A stretch of DNA of 23,740 nucleotides from Hamiltosporidium magnivora (GCA_004325065.1 PITI01000084.1:1-23740), one strand, 5' to 3'; positions 1 through 9,774 are shown, numbered from the stretch's first letter. Notes: generated from the letters alone by a model not told the origin. Numbers and translations are program-made.

Positions 1-151
1 GAAGATGGTGCTAAAATTTAAAAACAAGAAATAATACATCTTTTATTTCTGATAGAGAACTATGTTAGAGGAACCGACGATAAATATAAATGAAGAATCG
101 GATTTGGAAGAAGAAACATCAGTGGTATAAGAGGTAGAAGAAAATGCATAA
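1..151 (+). pseudogene. Decayed C-terminus of repeat family 1 (left copy)
   Basis: This stretch aligns with the reverse complement of the intact frame at the right end of the window. Both contain gaagatggtg at the same point, then a gaacc block, and then an acidic tail. Read with one frameshift, the left copy gives EEPTININEESDLEEETSVV, where the right copy has EPTIYTNEELELEEEIEVV. It is broken by an early TAA, a frameshift near base 80 and an in-frame TAA at about 127. The final TAA (149-151) falls at the same place as the stop in the right copy. The gene is cut by the window edge, so only the last 50 or so codons are visible. Function is unknown; a transposable-element ORF is the simplest guess because the family is repeated. 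Confidence 0.7.
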
Positions 152-300
152 AAAATCGTTGAACCATTTTAACATAGAATTTTATTAAATATTATAAATA
201 GAGGAGGTTATTAATTTATATAAGTATATTAGAAATAAAGGGGGTTTGATAGACATGGAGGGTCACTATGCACATTAAAAATTATTTTAACCTTCTAAAT
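152..300 (+). repeat. 3' flank shared with the right-end copy of family 1
   Basis: Similarity to the right-end copy continues past the stop codon into noncoding DNA. Shared pieces include tttattaaat just after the stop, then agaaataaag followed by blocks resembling gtttgatagacatggagggt and its counterpart. The match fades near base 300. The conserved 3' flank shows that a whole unit was duplicated, not just coding sequence. Confidence 0.5.
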
Positions 301-719
301 GTGATTCAGGGTAAAAAATTCATACGAATTCCTCACATTAAAATTTGTCCGGCACAGTAGCAACGCGATAAATCTATATACATTAAAATGAATGTACTGT
401 ATATGTGTGTTTAATAACTGTATATAAAGTGTGTTATTTTTTAAAAAACGGGTATTTTATATATAGAGGTATAGTTTTCTTTATAAGGGTAGATTAATTA
501 AAAGGTTTATTATGGATTTTTTTAAAACAATTATTAAGATCTGGTGGCATTAGATGGTTTTAATATATTATGTATGCTAGAGTATTTTAATGAATTCATA
601 TTTTGGTTAACGGATTGTTAATATAGGGTGTTATAAGTCAAAGTGTGGTAATATATGGAAGAAATTTGAAACTGGTGTTATATCATTTTTTCTTTTTTAT
701 TCGACAGCAATAGAGATTT
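301..719. other. AT-rich spacer, no gene seen
   Basis: No supported coding frame. The plus strand is noticeably G-rich relative to C from about 430 to 680 (many ggt, gtg and tgg triplets), unlike the spacers near the genes. I see no RNA gene. Confidence 0.5.
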
Positions 720-796
720 TGAATGGTAGCCAAACAGCACATTTAGCTTTAAATTTTTTCTTAATTTGCAAACTAGTGAAGCACCGGAATGCAATG

Positions 797-1798
797 TTAC
801 TGGAAATTCTGGAATGGATAAAGTTCATCAAAATTCCAAATTTTTTTTATATTCCGGTCTGCAGTAGCTTCAAAACACACAGGAAGTGCTTTATAATACA
901 CAGCAAGATCAGAAATGAAATACAAACTCTTTGAGTCAGGGCATATTTCACGGTCTAGAGATTTCTAGGACACTCTAATTGTTATTCCACCTCCAAGGCG
1001 AATAATAAACAAAACGCGTGTCTTATATCTCACTTTCTTTGCAAAATATCTAAAAAATTGACTTGGAATACCAATATGCGTGTTCAAATACAAAATAATA
1101 CATATGCCAAACTTTGCAAAAAATAACTAGATATTAAAAATAAGACGCATGAAATGATGCATTTACATAGCATATCCCACTCACCGGAACTTTTGTAAAA
1201 TGACATCAAAAAGAGACGAATTAATATAATTTATTATCCCAAATAACTAGAAAGTACAAAAATTATCACTGGCTTTAGCAGATGCTATTTTCATCAACCG
1301 TTAAGGTGTAGTTTCCATAAATATGCAAACATAAATGGAATACCAGGCGAAGCGACAACATATAATTTCATCGATAACGTGATGAAGCAAGAAGGTCGAT
1401 CAAAATTTCTAACAAAATTAATGTTATTATATTGCCAGGTATTCTACCAAGCATTTTAATGTTAGAAGTTAGATGCCGATCTTCCTTTTTGAAACATAAA
1501 TTCGTTATCAATTTTTACCAGCGGGATACTTTCGGTAAAATAGACGTATGGAAAATGTCATAGAAGCCAAAATTTCGACGTAAAACCATAAAAGGGTTTT
1601 TTTCCCTTTATTTCCTCGGCTTAACAAAAATGGCATTTAAACGTTTACAGTTTCTTTGCGACTCACCTTTGCAAAAAAAAATAAACCAAACACACGAGAA
1701 AAAGCAGCAGGTGTATATAATTCATATTCTACAGGTGTGCATATTACATGGGCAACTCTATGTGGCCACTGCATGCCTTGAAATTCTTTTTGATTTTT
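797..1798 (-). pseudogene. Multiply frameshifted relic of an unidentified protein gene
   Basis: Reading from 1798 downward, several minus-strand frames follow one another, each much longer than expected in DNA this AT-rich. Frame one (1637-1798) is 53 codons without a stop and includes GMQWPHRVAHVICTPVEYEL. Frame two (1462-1620) is 53 codons with one TGA and includes TESIPLVKIDNEFMFQKGR. A shorter piece follows near 1140-1200. Frame three (797-1126) is 110 codons with a single TAG at 965-967 and includes RVLFIIRLGGGITIRVS and DLAVYYKALPVCFEATADR. A further frameshifted tail may reach about 720. The composition is balanced (W, H, P, G and C present), unlike translated AT-rich noise. Plus-strand frames overlapping this stretch are probably shadows. 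I do not recognise the family. There is no intact start and at least four lesions. Confidence 0.6.
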
Positions 1799-1988
1799 TT
1801 ATAGTATCTAAACAAAAGGCAAAAATACTAATTTAAAAAGTACAAAATAACCAAACAAGTACCGTTCAAAATAATAAAATTAATCTTTTGTTTATATTAA
1901 ATTATCTTTGAATTTCCTTTCTTTCATTATCGCAGCAACCCGCGCCAAGCTAGCAGTATAATTCAAAAAAATTAGCTTGTTAACATAA

Positions 1989-2386
1989 AAGCTTTACAAT
2001 AAAGATATAGAAAAAATTGTATTTAAAGAACATGTTTTTGTGAACCTCGTAGTAATATCCCAATATTTTTATAACATATTGATAATTTGGGGCATGCGCA
2101 TTTCCCATTTTAGAACCGCAGATGCATGCCTGGTTTTTGAGAAGTTTCAAAATCTTATTTTTCGATTTAAAAAGGAAGTAGATACTATTTATTTTTGTTA
2201 TTGTTGCGGAAATCAGAATGCTTACAACGAAATTAGCCAATTCGTTTGGATAAAGGGTCTCTCTCAAGGAGTTATTCGTCGTTTAATTGCTCTCTCAAAA
2301 AAGATTCAATCTTAGACTCAGATTGTGTATTAAACACTTTAAGATCTCTAGCCCATGGTTTTTTGCATAACAGCGTTTATGAATAA
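1989..2386 (+). pseudogene. Open frame without ATG start, probable gene fragment
   Basis: A plus-strand frame is open from 1989 to a TAG at 2313-2315 (108 codons). A one-base shift then continues it for 24 codons to a TAA at 2384-2386. It has no ATG at its head; the first in-frame ATG is near 2094. Residues include EVDTIYFCYCCGNQNAYNEI and QFVWIKGLSQGVIRRLIALS, and after the shift LDSDCVLNTLRSLAHGF. The base composition is richer in G+C than the flanks. A competing minus-strand frame of 95 codons overlaps (1980-2267), so the strand is not certain. I prefer plus because it is longer and its continuation is also protein-like. No family recognised. Confidence 0.4.
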
Positions 2387-2823
2387 GTTGTGATGGATTG
2401 TGTTTGGGTTTAAATGATATAAAATTAAGGTACTTGCGTTTTTCTCTTAATTGAAACAAATTTTGAATCTATTTACCACCCCGATATCCTTCCTGCTATT
2501 ATTTTAGTTTTCCTAGCGAAAATTATTTTTACACATAAATTTAGATTTTTATCATATAATTGTTGTATATTCATGTTTTAAACTTTTAAAAATTATAAGT
2601 CTACCGTTAAAAAAAAAATGGTGGTAATAAACAAATAAATTTGCAATTTATTTTTAATCTAAGCAAATCAAAATTATTGATTGATATTTTTATCATTAAA
2701 TTATCGATAATAAATCTAAAAAGACAATGTTCTGTTCTTAATTGATTTTATTGATTTATATCGAATATTTTTTTTTAATTATTGTACCAAATATAAAAAA
2801 AATATTTGAATGCTTCTTAATAT
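2387..2823 (+). other. Upstream region of the first LRR gene
   Basis: Very AT-rich leader with no coding frame. The last 100 bases before the ATG contain a ttttattgattta block (about 2745-2758). A similar block, ttttattgatta, lies upstream of the paralog at 12757 (about 12663-12674). That shared block is the only candidate common promoter element I can see, and it is weak given the base composition. Confidence 0.3.
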
Positions 2824-5142
2824 ATGGCATTTGGCGTGGTTTTAAAACAATTAAATATAGAAATTGGAAATCATATTCGACTAATCCTATTTCTGTTAGC
2901 AGCTAAAATCATTTCGATGCGAATAGCAATAGCAATACATTTTTACGAAAATAGCGAATGTAGTTTACCAGAGAGAAAAATATATAACCCTTTCAATTCG
3001 GCTATAGATTTAGAATCACCAGTTAAAAAATACAAATCATTCATTTTTGATCCAAACACTAAAATTCTGCATACGTTTTTAATTGATCTAGATATGTTTT
3101 TTCTAACTTTCTTGAACGAAGAAGAAATTCAAGAAGATCAACAACATATCATATATATAAATAATAATCTTCTAAGTTTGTACGAATTTGATTATTTTTA
3201 CCGTATAGTAATAAGTTTCCCTTATTTTGTTGACTATGTTGATGTGCGTACATATCAGCTAATATTTAAAATAATGAATATTTTCAAGTTTAAAAAGAAC
3301 AAATTTTTTCAGCGGTTTATTCAATTTATATCTGTTTCTTTAATATTTAATCCATTAGTAACAAAAAAATGGAATCTATTATTAACATCAGATATATGTT
3401 CGCATTATAGCGTATTATCTAAAAAAATTATTGTGGAATTTTTTAAGTTGCATTTTATGTCTGATAAAACCTTTAACAAAATAAAGAATATTTCACATGC
3501 TGCTGATTTGACAGAAGATTTTGATATTGATTTACTAACTCCAAATCAAGATTTTTTATACCTTGATGGTGGTATTATACAACAAATTATAGAAAAATCC
3601 AGAAATTCGAAAAATATTATAAAACTTCTTGATGCAATATTTCGTATTCACATTTTTAAAAGCGTGTGTCTATTCAATATTTCATATACAAAAGAATATA
3701 ATAAATTTTTCAATCTGCATTTATTCAAAAATCTTGATGAAATATTTTTACTTGAATGTTCAAATACAGATGTATTAATCGGAAATATATATAATGGCAA
3801 AAGCTTAAATTGTATTAAGAATTTAAGCATTATAAACTCTAAATTTGCTATTAAAGATGAGATTTCATGGTTAAAAACACTAAATTTTGAAGTCTTAAAT
3901 TACGTTGATACCAAACGTGATTTCTTTACACTTTTTACAGCGTTTGAATCAGATTCTCCCGTTCAAAGTATCGTTTCAATCTTCAAAAAGGAAATATATA
4001 ATAAAGAAAATGAATCAACAATTTTTTATAAGAATATGAATAAGACTTGTTGTGATCATAAAACACGAATTCATCTCAAATCTAATCAAGATAAAACCAA
4101 AATCAATAAATTTAAGAATCAGAGTTTTCCGTTTGAATTATTTGTTTATATGGAATTATCCAATTCTTTTATAAGTCTAAATTTCTATGTCTTAAATTTT
4201 AAAAAGATTAGAGGTATAGAAATCGAATTTACAAATACCTATATAAATGATTTCAATTTGCTCGACTCTGAGATTTTTAATAATATAGTGGGTATGAAAC
4301 TTGTCAATTCTACAATAAGTGAAGCTTTTATGTCTAAAATTTTGTTATTTACTTCACTCAGAAAGTTGTTCCTTTACTCATGTATGATTGTTTTTGAAGG
4401 CGATAGGATAGTATTTAGTGAAAACACTCAAATCAAAAAGATTTTTTTCGGTGTTTCTTGTGTAAAAAATAATCAAAAATTTTTTCAATACTTAAACAAA
4501 ATCGTGGAGTTAAAGGAACTAATAGTTCTTTGCTTCACTATAGATACAAACCCTTTTTTGTCTATGATTGATCCTCGGGGTGAAAGCTTATGCAAGTTGA
4601 GTATTTTGAGGTATTCAGTTAAATATAACTTAAGTAATGCTATTTTTAAGTTTCCTTTGTTGCCAAACCTTTTAAATCTTTATTTCGGTTATGAATATCC
4701 AGAAGGTACTCTACTCAGGTTTTTTCTAAACAACTATTTGAATAACCTTAAAAAAATAAAGCTTGATAGAATCAAAATCGGAAAAATGGATAGACAAGCA
4801 CTAGGAAATTTTACTAATTTGCTATATTTTTACTTTTCAGATGGCTGTATCATTTCAGAAATATCATTTTCTGATCTTTTCGATTTAAATAAGGAATATT
4901 CTTTAAAAAAAATAAGGTTTCCAAAGATTGAATTAACATATTGTGATTTATGTTTTATTTCGAATTTAAAATCGCTTCGAAATGTTTATTTTGAAAGTCT
5001 TGAACTCAAAAACAATAGTTTATATTTTTTTAAGACTTTTTCTGGAATGAAAAAAATTGAGATTGGAAGTATACAAGTATTTAGAAATAAAATTAATGAA
5101 GAATTCGGAGCCGGTGCTAAAAGCTCTCATTACCAGCATTAA
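2824..5142 (+). CDS. Secreted leucine-rich-repeat-like protein, paralog A (772 aa)
   Basis: Intronless 772-residue frame. The N-terminus has a short polar stretch, then a hydrophobic segment at about residues 18-40 (RLILFLLAAKIIS) consistent with a signal peptide or anchor. The first ATG is taken because no internal ATG falls just before the hydrophobic core. Residues 85-175 form a domain conserved with the paralog at 12757, including TYQLIFKI. From about residue 295 onward, short L/I/F-rich units resemble degenerate leucine-rich repeats (FKNLDEIFLLECSNTDVLI near 301, SLRKLFLYSC near 511, NLKKIKLDRIKIG near 641). Motifs shared with paralog B include CSNTD, YPEGTL, ISFSDLFD, LTYCDL and EEFG. 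The tail after residue 761 differs between paralogs. Likely exported to the parasite surface or host cell, by analogy with other microsporidian LRR families; the actual role is unknown. The stop overlaps a TAAATAAA sequence that could serve for polyadenylation. Confidence 0.9.
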   Translation: MAFGVVLKQLNIEIGNHIRLILFLLAAKIISMRIAIAIHFYENSECSLPERKIYNPFNSAIDLESPVKKYKSFIFDPNTKILHTFLIDLDMFFLTFLNEEEIQEDQQHIIYINNNLLSLYEFDYFYRIVISFPYFVDYVDVRTYQLIFKIMNIFKFKKNKFFQRFIQFISVSLIFNPLVTKKWNLLLTSDICSHYSVLSKKIIVEFFKLHFMSDKTFNKIKNISHAADLTEDFDIDLLTPNQDFLYLDGGIIQQIIEKSRNSKNIIKLLDAIFRIHIFKSVCLFNISYTKEYNKFFNLHLFKNLDEIFLLECSNTDVLIGNIYNGKSLNCIKNLSIINSKFAIKDEISWLKTLNFEVLNYVDTKRDFFTLFTAFESDSPVQSIVSIFKKEIYNKENESTIFYKNMNKTCCDHKTRIHLKSNQDKTKINKFKNQSFPFELFVYMELSNSFISLNFYVLNFKKIRGIEIEFTNTYINDFNLLDSEIFNNIVGMKLVNSTISEAFMSKILLFTSLRKLFLYSCMIVFEGDRIVFSENTQIKKIFFGVSCVKNNQKFFQYLNKIVELKELIVLCFTIDTNPFLSMIDPRGESLCKLSILRYSVKYNLSNAIFKFPLLPNLLNLYFGYEYPEGTLLRFFLNNYLNNLKKIKLDRIKIGKMDRQALGNFTNLLYFYFSDGCIISEISFSDLFDLNKEYSLKKIRFPKIELTYCDLCFISNLKSLRNVYFESLELKNNSLYFFKTFSGMKKIEIGSIQVFRNKINEEFGAGAKSSHYQH

Positions 5143-5417
5143 ATAAAATTCTAGTTTTAAATGTGTTTTATTTGGAAGTTATTCGTTCATCTAAATTTTA
5201 TCTATACTAAGAAGAAAACACGCATTAAAAACTTTTTCAGAACTGTCTTAATATTTTTTTGGTTTCTTATTCAATAAAACACCTTTTAATAGATCAAATT
5301 TATTTAATATCTTCTTTGTAATTTATATATCAAATGTCTTGTATTTTTTTAGGTTTTTAATTTCGAATTTCTTTTTTTGAATCTGCTAAATACTTCTTTC
5401 CCGGTAGCCATAAATTT
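5143..5417 (+). other. 3' region of the first LRR gene
   Basis: AT-rich, pyrimidine-rich sequence with no coding frame. AATAAA occurs at 5142-5147, overlapping the stop codon of the upstream gene, and again near 5273. Either could be a polyadenylation signal. Confidence 0.3.
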
Positions 5418-5723
5418 TCATGCGATTTTAAAATTATCTTTAAAAATAAAATATTCGTTGCTTATCTTGTTCTTTTTTATTTCCTCGGTTTTTACTTTTA
5501 AAAAATAGTTTAAATTTTTTTCAACACTACTACTTGATACTTTGGTATTTTGTGTGATACGGGCATTGGGGTTATTTACAGTTAAAATTTTATTCTTATT
5601 GTATTTATCTAGCTTTATATTAACTTTTATTTTTGAGAAAGAGTTTCTATAACTATTCTTGATATAAACAGTATATTCCAGTCGTTTTTTGCAGGGATTT
5701 ACTATTCTAAAATGTTGGTTTAA
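5418..5723 (-). pseudogene. 101-codon open frame with no start codon, probable gene relic
   Basis: The minus strand is open for 101 codons from 5723 to a TGA at 5418-5420, and contains no ATG, GTG or TTG. Roughly one codon in eleven should be a stop at this base composition, so chance is an unlikely explanation. The product would be lysine-, asparagine- and serine-rich (IKVNIKLDKYNKNKILTVNN, then SSSSVEKNLNYFLKVKTEE). The stop immediately upstream in frame is TAA (5724-5726). Beyond it, protein-like minus-strand fragments continue in other frames: one near 5760-5835 includes RLINVSCDLIRRFDDF, one near 5890-5970 includes VFVATKVNIIAYIRMVWHT. I read it as the 3' part of a dead gene. A spliced or truncated exon is the alternative. 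Family unknown. Confidence 0.5.
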
Positions 5724-6417
5724 TTAGACTTAAGACTGTATATTAAAAGATTTCGCACATTTAAAAATCATCAAACCTTCTTATGAGGTCACAGGAAACA
5801 TTTATTAGTCTGTGAAAATTCTGAATTTGCACAAATAGATTGTAATATTTTTTTTATTTATTTTTGTAATATATGTAGATCCATAAATTATTCTCAAGTT
5901 TTCGTGTGCCAAACCATTCTAATATAAGCGATGATATTAACTTTGGTAGCAACAAAAACTTGCTATGGGCTATAAATCATTCTGTATGTTTTTTCTAACA
6001 TATTACAGAGAAATAAATCAATTAAATTCGGATCAATCGATATCTTGATCCTCGATCTTGTGATTGTTTAGATTCAACTGATAAAATATTTTTGGTGGAT
6101 AAATAGTTGGTTTTTTTAATATAGAGATCGATATTTTTGCTCTTTTACTTTCTATTTGATTGCTCTCTTAACGGAATTATATATGTCTCTAGAAAGCAAC
6201 AAAAACAGATATTTACAATTACTTACATTATTCGGTCATTATTTTTATGTAAAGTGATTATTGTCGGTTTTAGAATTTTAAAATGTAAAAATATCATTGT
6301 AGGTATAATTTCCAGAACAAGCTGCAACTCTTTTAGTTTTATTCAAATTATAAATAAGTACTAATTTTTCTCTCTTTTGATAAAAAAAATATTTTTCATG
6401 TGTTAAACTAAGTCATA
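5724..6417. other. Spacer with weak minus-strand coding debris
   Basis: Short minus-strand fragments at about 5760-5970 look like the upstream part of the relic at 5418-5723. Beyond 6000 I see no convincing frame. A 75-codon plus-strand frame starting at a TTG (6137) is hydrophobic and lacks any ATG start, and I do not treat it as a gene. Confidence 0.35.
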
Positions 6418-6516
6418 ATGGTATATGCAAAAGCCCAGTTTATCCGCAAATTCTTTCGGTTTATTCAAAACAGAAAATTAAGACTAGGCACAACGCCAAA
6501 AAGCAATATACGATAA
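6418..6516 (+). other. Short basic ORF (32 aa), doubtful
   Basis: ATG-initiated frame of 32 residues beginning MVYAKAQFIRKFFRF, arginine- and lysine-rich, ending in TAA. It could be the head of a decayed gene or chance. No ribosomal-protein match is convincing. Confidence 0.15.
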
Positions 6517-6639
6517 AAATATAAAGGTTGAAATAAAAGCTTACAATGAAAATATTAATATTATTTAATATTAGGTTTGCATATATAAATATAAAAATAT
6601 TCTTTCGATTTAATATTGTAAAAAAATATCTTTAGAATA

Positions 6640-6690
6640 ACCTAATGGTTAGAGCATAATGCTTTGCCGGAAAACTAAGTTTATTGTCAT
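6640..6690 (+). other. tRNA A-box-like sequence
   Basis: The run aacctaatggttagagca resembles a tRNA D-arm and A box. No pairing anticodon arm, B box or acceptor stem follows in the next 60 bases. At best this is a degraded tRNA or the promoter of a short interspersed element. Confidence 0.15.
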
Positions 6691-6776
6691 GTTGAAAGTA
6701 TTTTATGATCTTTTATATGGAGAATTATATTGTTGCTGAAAAACAGAATTCACAGGTAATCAAAATAATGTTTTAA

Positions 6777-8066
6777 AAATTAGTCGTAAAATCCCTAACT
6801 ACATTCAGGAATAATGAAGATAAGCGAAAATTCGACCTCCACTATAACCTCGCTAAAAATATACTATAAACAATACTCTGGCGATGCTTTCATGATTGGA
6901 TTAAATAAATTAAATGCCTAAAAAATATAAAAAAATCCTTATAAGGCAAGTAAATATTTGTAAATCTAAATATTAATATAGATTTCAACTTAATACCCCG
7001 ATGCCGCTAAGCATATACCTATACATTAAAATTAAGAAGTATTGTTGATAACGGAAAGTCTATAGCTTACCTCTGTTCGATTTATGGCATTATGTCAAAA
7101 AACTAAAAAATAATAACCATCATAAGCAGTTTTTTTACTTATTCTGGGTTTCTTTGGCACTCCATTGAGAAGTAAAAGACAAAACAATAACGTATTCTGT
7201 CGCTGACCAATTCCCTAGGATTTAAAATTAGAACAAGTCAGCTTAAAATCTTTTGAAGATCTCAAAAAAAATTATTTTGTTGAATGCGTATCTATTTGTA
7301 ACATCTATCTAACACGAAAAAAATAAGATTCCCCGTAATTAGACAATAGAAAAAACATAGGTTCTTAAATATAAAGTAAAGAAATTCCCTTCGATTTTTA
7401 TTTACGGTTTATTCGTCCGAAAATATTATAACTAAATATATAATGTCTTGGATATCGATAATTACCTTATAAGGAAAAACATAACCGAATATCTAAAAAT
7501 AAATATCTTGATCAATGTTGAATGAGGCAAAATGACAGCTTCTTCTGCTATTTTCCAGTTTCAGCTTTTTACAATAAACATTCTTGTTAATATATTTTAA
7601 AATCAATGATTAGCATAAGCACGCGTACCTACAATATCCATTTTTTGAACTAGTCTGAATTTGTATTATAAATAGTTATGGTTTTATGTAGCTTTTTGAA
7701 TGATTAAATTATTTTACAATTCTCGCATGTTTAATAAAATACAAACTTAGCTTTTCTTTTTGTAAAATACTTAACTCAAACTCTCGATGGCAGTAATAAA
7801 GTTTTTAAGATCTAAGCAATTTTTTATTTATAAGCATTTTTGAAATCAAAAATAGAGCTCCGGGGCTTTAATTTTTGAGTTATAAATTCTCACTTAGAAC
7901 AATAATACTTTTTTCAAATATTGATATATCCAAGAAACATATCACAAAGCTCTCTACCCCTTAACCATTCTCTTTTTGTGTTGTATTGATTCTTATACAG
8001 TTAAATTCAAAGTTCTTTAAATCTCACTACACCCGTGGCAAACGGATAATCCATTCTGAAAGGTAG
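6777..8066 (+). pseudogene. Possible heavily decayed plus-strand gene, perhaps LRR family
   Basis: A chain of plus-strand fragments lies in successive frames. They are 6777-6869 (includes SLTTFRNNEDKRKFDLHYN), 7001-7225 (75 codons with three stops, includes KVYSLPLFDLWHYVKKL), 7219-7326 (includes SLKSFEDLKKNYFVECVSIC), 7487-7600 (one stop) and 7809-8066 (86 codons with two internal stops). One fragment vaguely resembles the FESLDEIYFFKCSNTD block of the LRR paralogs, and the span is comparable to such a gene. Each fragment alone is only mildly longer than chance, so this call is tentative. Lesions are numerous, with no usable start. Confidence 0.3.
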
Positions 8067-8792
8067 TATTAGACTTGTAACCAATCATTATATACGCTAG
8101 AATATTACGAGTACTTTATATATTTTTTAGCCAATAAATGAGATTGTTCAATTTCTTTATCGACCTTCTATAGAGGTCATGAATAACCAGGCGTTAAAAA
8201 TACTCTGTGCAATATAAAATTTAGACGAATTTTAGATCAAATTTGTTTAGAAAACTTTTTATCATTAGGAAAGCACTATATGTTGTGAAAATTTATTATA
8301 AAACAGCTTTATAGAGATATTTCGTAATTTTAATAAAACAACCTGCTAAATCAGTCATTCACATATTCATGGTAAATATTTACGATTATTTAGAGCAATT
8401 AAAATTATTTTTCGTTTCTTTATAACTTTTTAAACATTGCAAATTCATCTTGATGTATTTAATGATACCTTTTGTTTATAGAACATAAAATCTTGAATTT
8501 TCTGCAAGTAAATAAGCCTTAACAGGTATCAAAGATAAATTTATCATGTGATTTAATATTTTTTACACCTAAAATATGTGTATTTTATTGGAAACGAATC
8601 AAATTTACCGTAATTTCATTAGGAGTTTAATAATAGCCTCATTGATTATTCTCCTATAAGCCTTAGCAAATCTTCTATAATTTCTTCAGACCCTCGTTTT
8701 TATGTTAATATATATATATTTTCATGGTTTTGATCAAATACTATAAATCTTTTTTTGAACTGTGGTGACGGGTTAACTTTTTTCCCTTTATA
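8067..8792. other. AT-rich spacer, no clear gene
   Basis: Plus-strand frames at about 8130-8340 and 8380-8755 carry fewer stops than random but still several each. They might extend the decayed region to the left. Nothing else is recognisable; a short TA run lies near 8709-8718. Confidence 0.3.
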
Positions 8793-8966
8793 ATGCCTTT
8801 AAAATACCTTTTATTTGCCATATTATTGTAGTTTTTGTATTTTCTATTTACTAAATATAACAGCAAAATGTTTATGAATAGTTTTCTACCTGTCAAAAAG
8901 GCGTTAAAAAAATATTTTGAACTCTTAGTATCTAATATATTGTTGTCAGAGTATAACTCATTTTAA
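8793..8966 (+). pseudogene. Small secreted-protein-like ORF with premature stop
   Basis: ATG frame of 57 codons beginning MPLKYLLFAILL, a plausible signal-peptide core, interrupted by TAG at codon 13 (8829-8831) and ending in TAA at 8964-8966. The downstream part (VKKALKKYFELLVSNILLSE) is open. It may be a dead gene for a short exported protein, or chance in AT-rich DNA where hydrophobic codons are common. Confidence 0.25.
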
Positions 8967-9344
8967 TGTCTTTTTGTAATAAGAAACACATAAAGTGTCA
9001 TAAATACAAGAATAAATATAAATGATTTTTTGCGTTTAAATTTATAATTTATAATACATTAAATCATTATTTTTGTAAAAAACAAACAAAATTTAAATTA
9101 AAGTAATTTAAAGATTCCATTACATTGGTATATTTTTCAATGAAAATTGTCATTTTGTGGTGGATATTTCTAATATGTTTAATAAGAATTTATTATTATT
9201 TATTTTAAAGTTTATATGGAAAAGCTAATTAGCCTCCGATTTTATTGTGATGTATTTTCATCTTTTAAACATATTTTGATATTTTTTGTGTAAATTAAGG
9301 TTGTGTATTGAAAATATTTTTGCTGTGTAAGAGTTCGGAATTTT
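8967..9344. other. AT-rich spacer, nothing seen
   Basis: Extremely AT-rich with many short A and T runs. No frame, RNA or repeat can be supported. Confidence 0.5.
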
Positions 9345-9545
9345 GTTTAAAGTAGCTTGCTTCTTCCCTGCGAATGAAACACAATCCAAAAATGATTTAT
9401 AGCTTCGCTAAGTTATTGGCGTTCCAAAGACAATTTTCTTTTGTTAATTTAGGTTGTCAGCCTCACGTAAACTTTCCAAACGACTGATAAAGAGTGCACT
9501 AACCGGAAATCGAACCAGCACCTCTATATCAGAATTTATTACAAC
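9345..9545 (-). repeat. SINE-like dispersed element, copy A
   Basis: The reverse complement of this stretch matches 16300-16495. The core is about 80% identical over some 100 bases, with shared runs such as aacaaaagaaaa, gcgaagcta and ttggattgtgtt. At the 5' side of the element (minus strand) lies ggttcgatttcc (rc of 9505-9516), a near-perfect RNA polymerase III B box. It is preceded by a degraded anticodon-arm-like stretch and followed by ttagtgca, like a tRNA 3' acceptor end. This suggests a tRNA-derived short interspersed element, now decayed. There is no coding capacity. G+C content is higher than its surroundings. Confidence 0.65.
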
Positions 9546-9680
9546 GCTAAAATATTATATGTTTGAGGTGTTTTTGTTTCAATTTTATATTGCTTAAATA
9601 TAGTTGTACTAGTATAAACTGCAATTTTTAGCCCCTTACTATAAGTTTTTATAAGCTAAAAATATATTCTAAAGTCAAAA
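9546..9680. other. Flank of copy A and short AT-rich spacer
   Basis: On the minus strand this would hold the 5' half of the tRNA-like head (A box). Only a weak candidate, tagcgttgtaat, is present near 9540. No gene. Confidence 0.25.
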
Positions 9681-9774
9681 ATGAAATTTTTTGTCTTTCT
9701 AATTATAACTATAATTTGCCAATTCGCATGAAGATAATATTTTAAGTTATTTCTTTAAATTACCAAATAATTAA
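9681..9774 (+). pseudogene. Signal-peptide remnant with frameshift
   Basis: An ATG frame encodes MKFFVFLIITIICQFA and then stops (TGA, 9729-9731). Moving one base to the frame of CAT at 9727-9729 continues with HEDNILSYFFKLPNN to a TAA at 9772-9774. The combination reads like a signal peptide followed by the start of a mature protein, broken by a small indel. The chance of such a hydrophobic run is not negligible at this composition. Confidence 0.3.

Noticed and set aside
719..934. 71-codon plus-strand frame
   Set aside because: It starts with TTG, and the minus strand over the same bases is open for longer with more protein-like residues, in line with neighbouring fragments.
797..1200. Ubiquitin-specific protease relic
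   Set aside because: A Cys-box-like GICYVNASFHA and a RVLFIIRL piece suggested it, but the spacing between them is far too short and the His box is not recognisable.
1591..1609. Short hairpin AAAGGG-T7-CCCTTT
   Set aside because: A six-pair stem with a T loop is common in such sequence and is not next to a gene end.
1630..1836. 68-codon plus-strand ATG frame
   Set aside because: It is antisense to a 53-codon minus-strand frame (1637-1798) with a more convincing sequence and flanking continuation.
6137..6364. 75-codon plus-strand frame
   Set aside because: TTG start, hydrophobic AT-driven composition, and no supporting context.
6418..6516. Ribosomal protein eL39 fragment
   Set aside because: A QNR...NIR pattern is loosely similar, but the diagnostic tryptophan and the basic C-terminal motif are absent.
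6640..6720. Functional tRNA gene
   Set aside because: Only the D-arm/A-box part matches. The anticodon stem, T arm and acceptor stem do not pair.
9490..9600. Functional tRNA gene on the minus strand
   Set aside because: The B box and acceptor-like 3' end are present, but no 5' acceptor partner or clean D and anticodon arms can be found.
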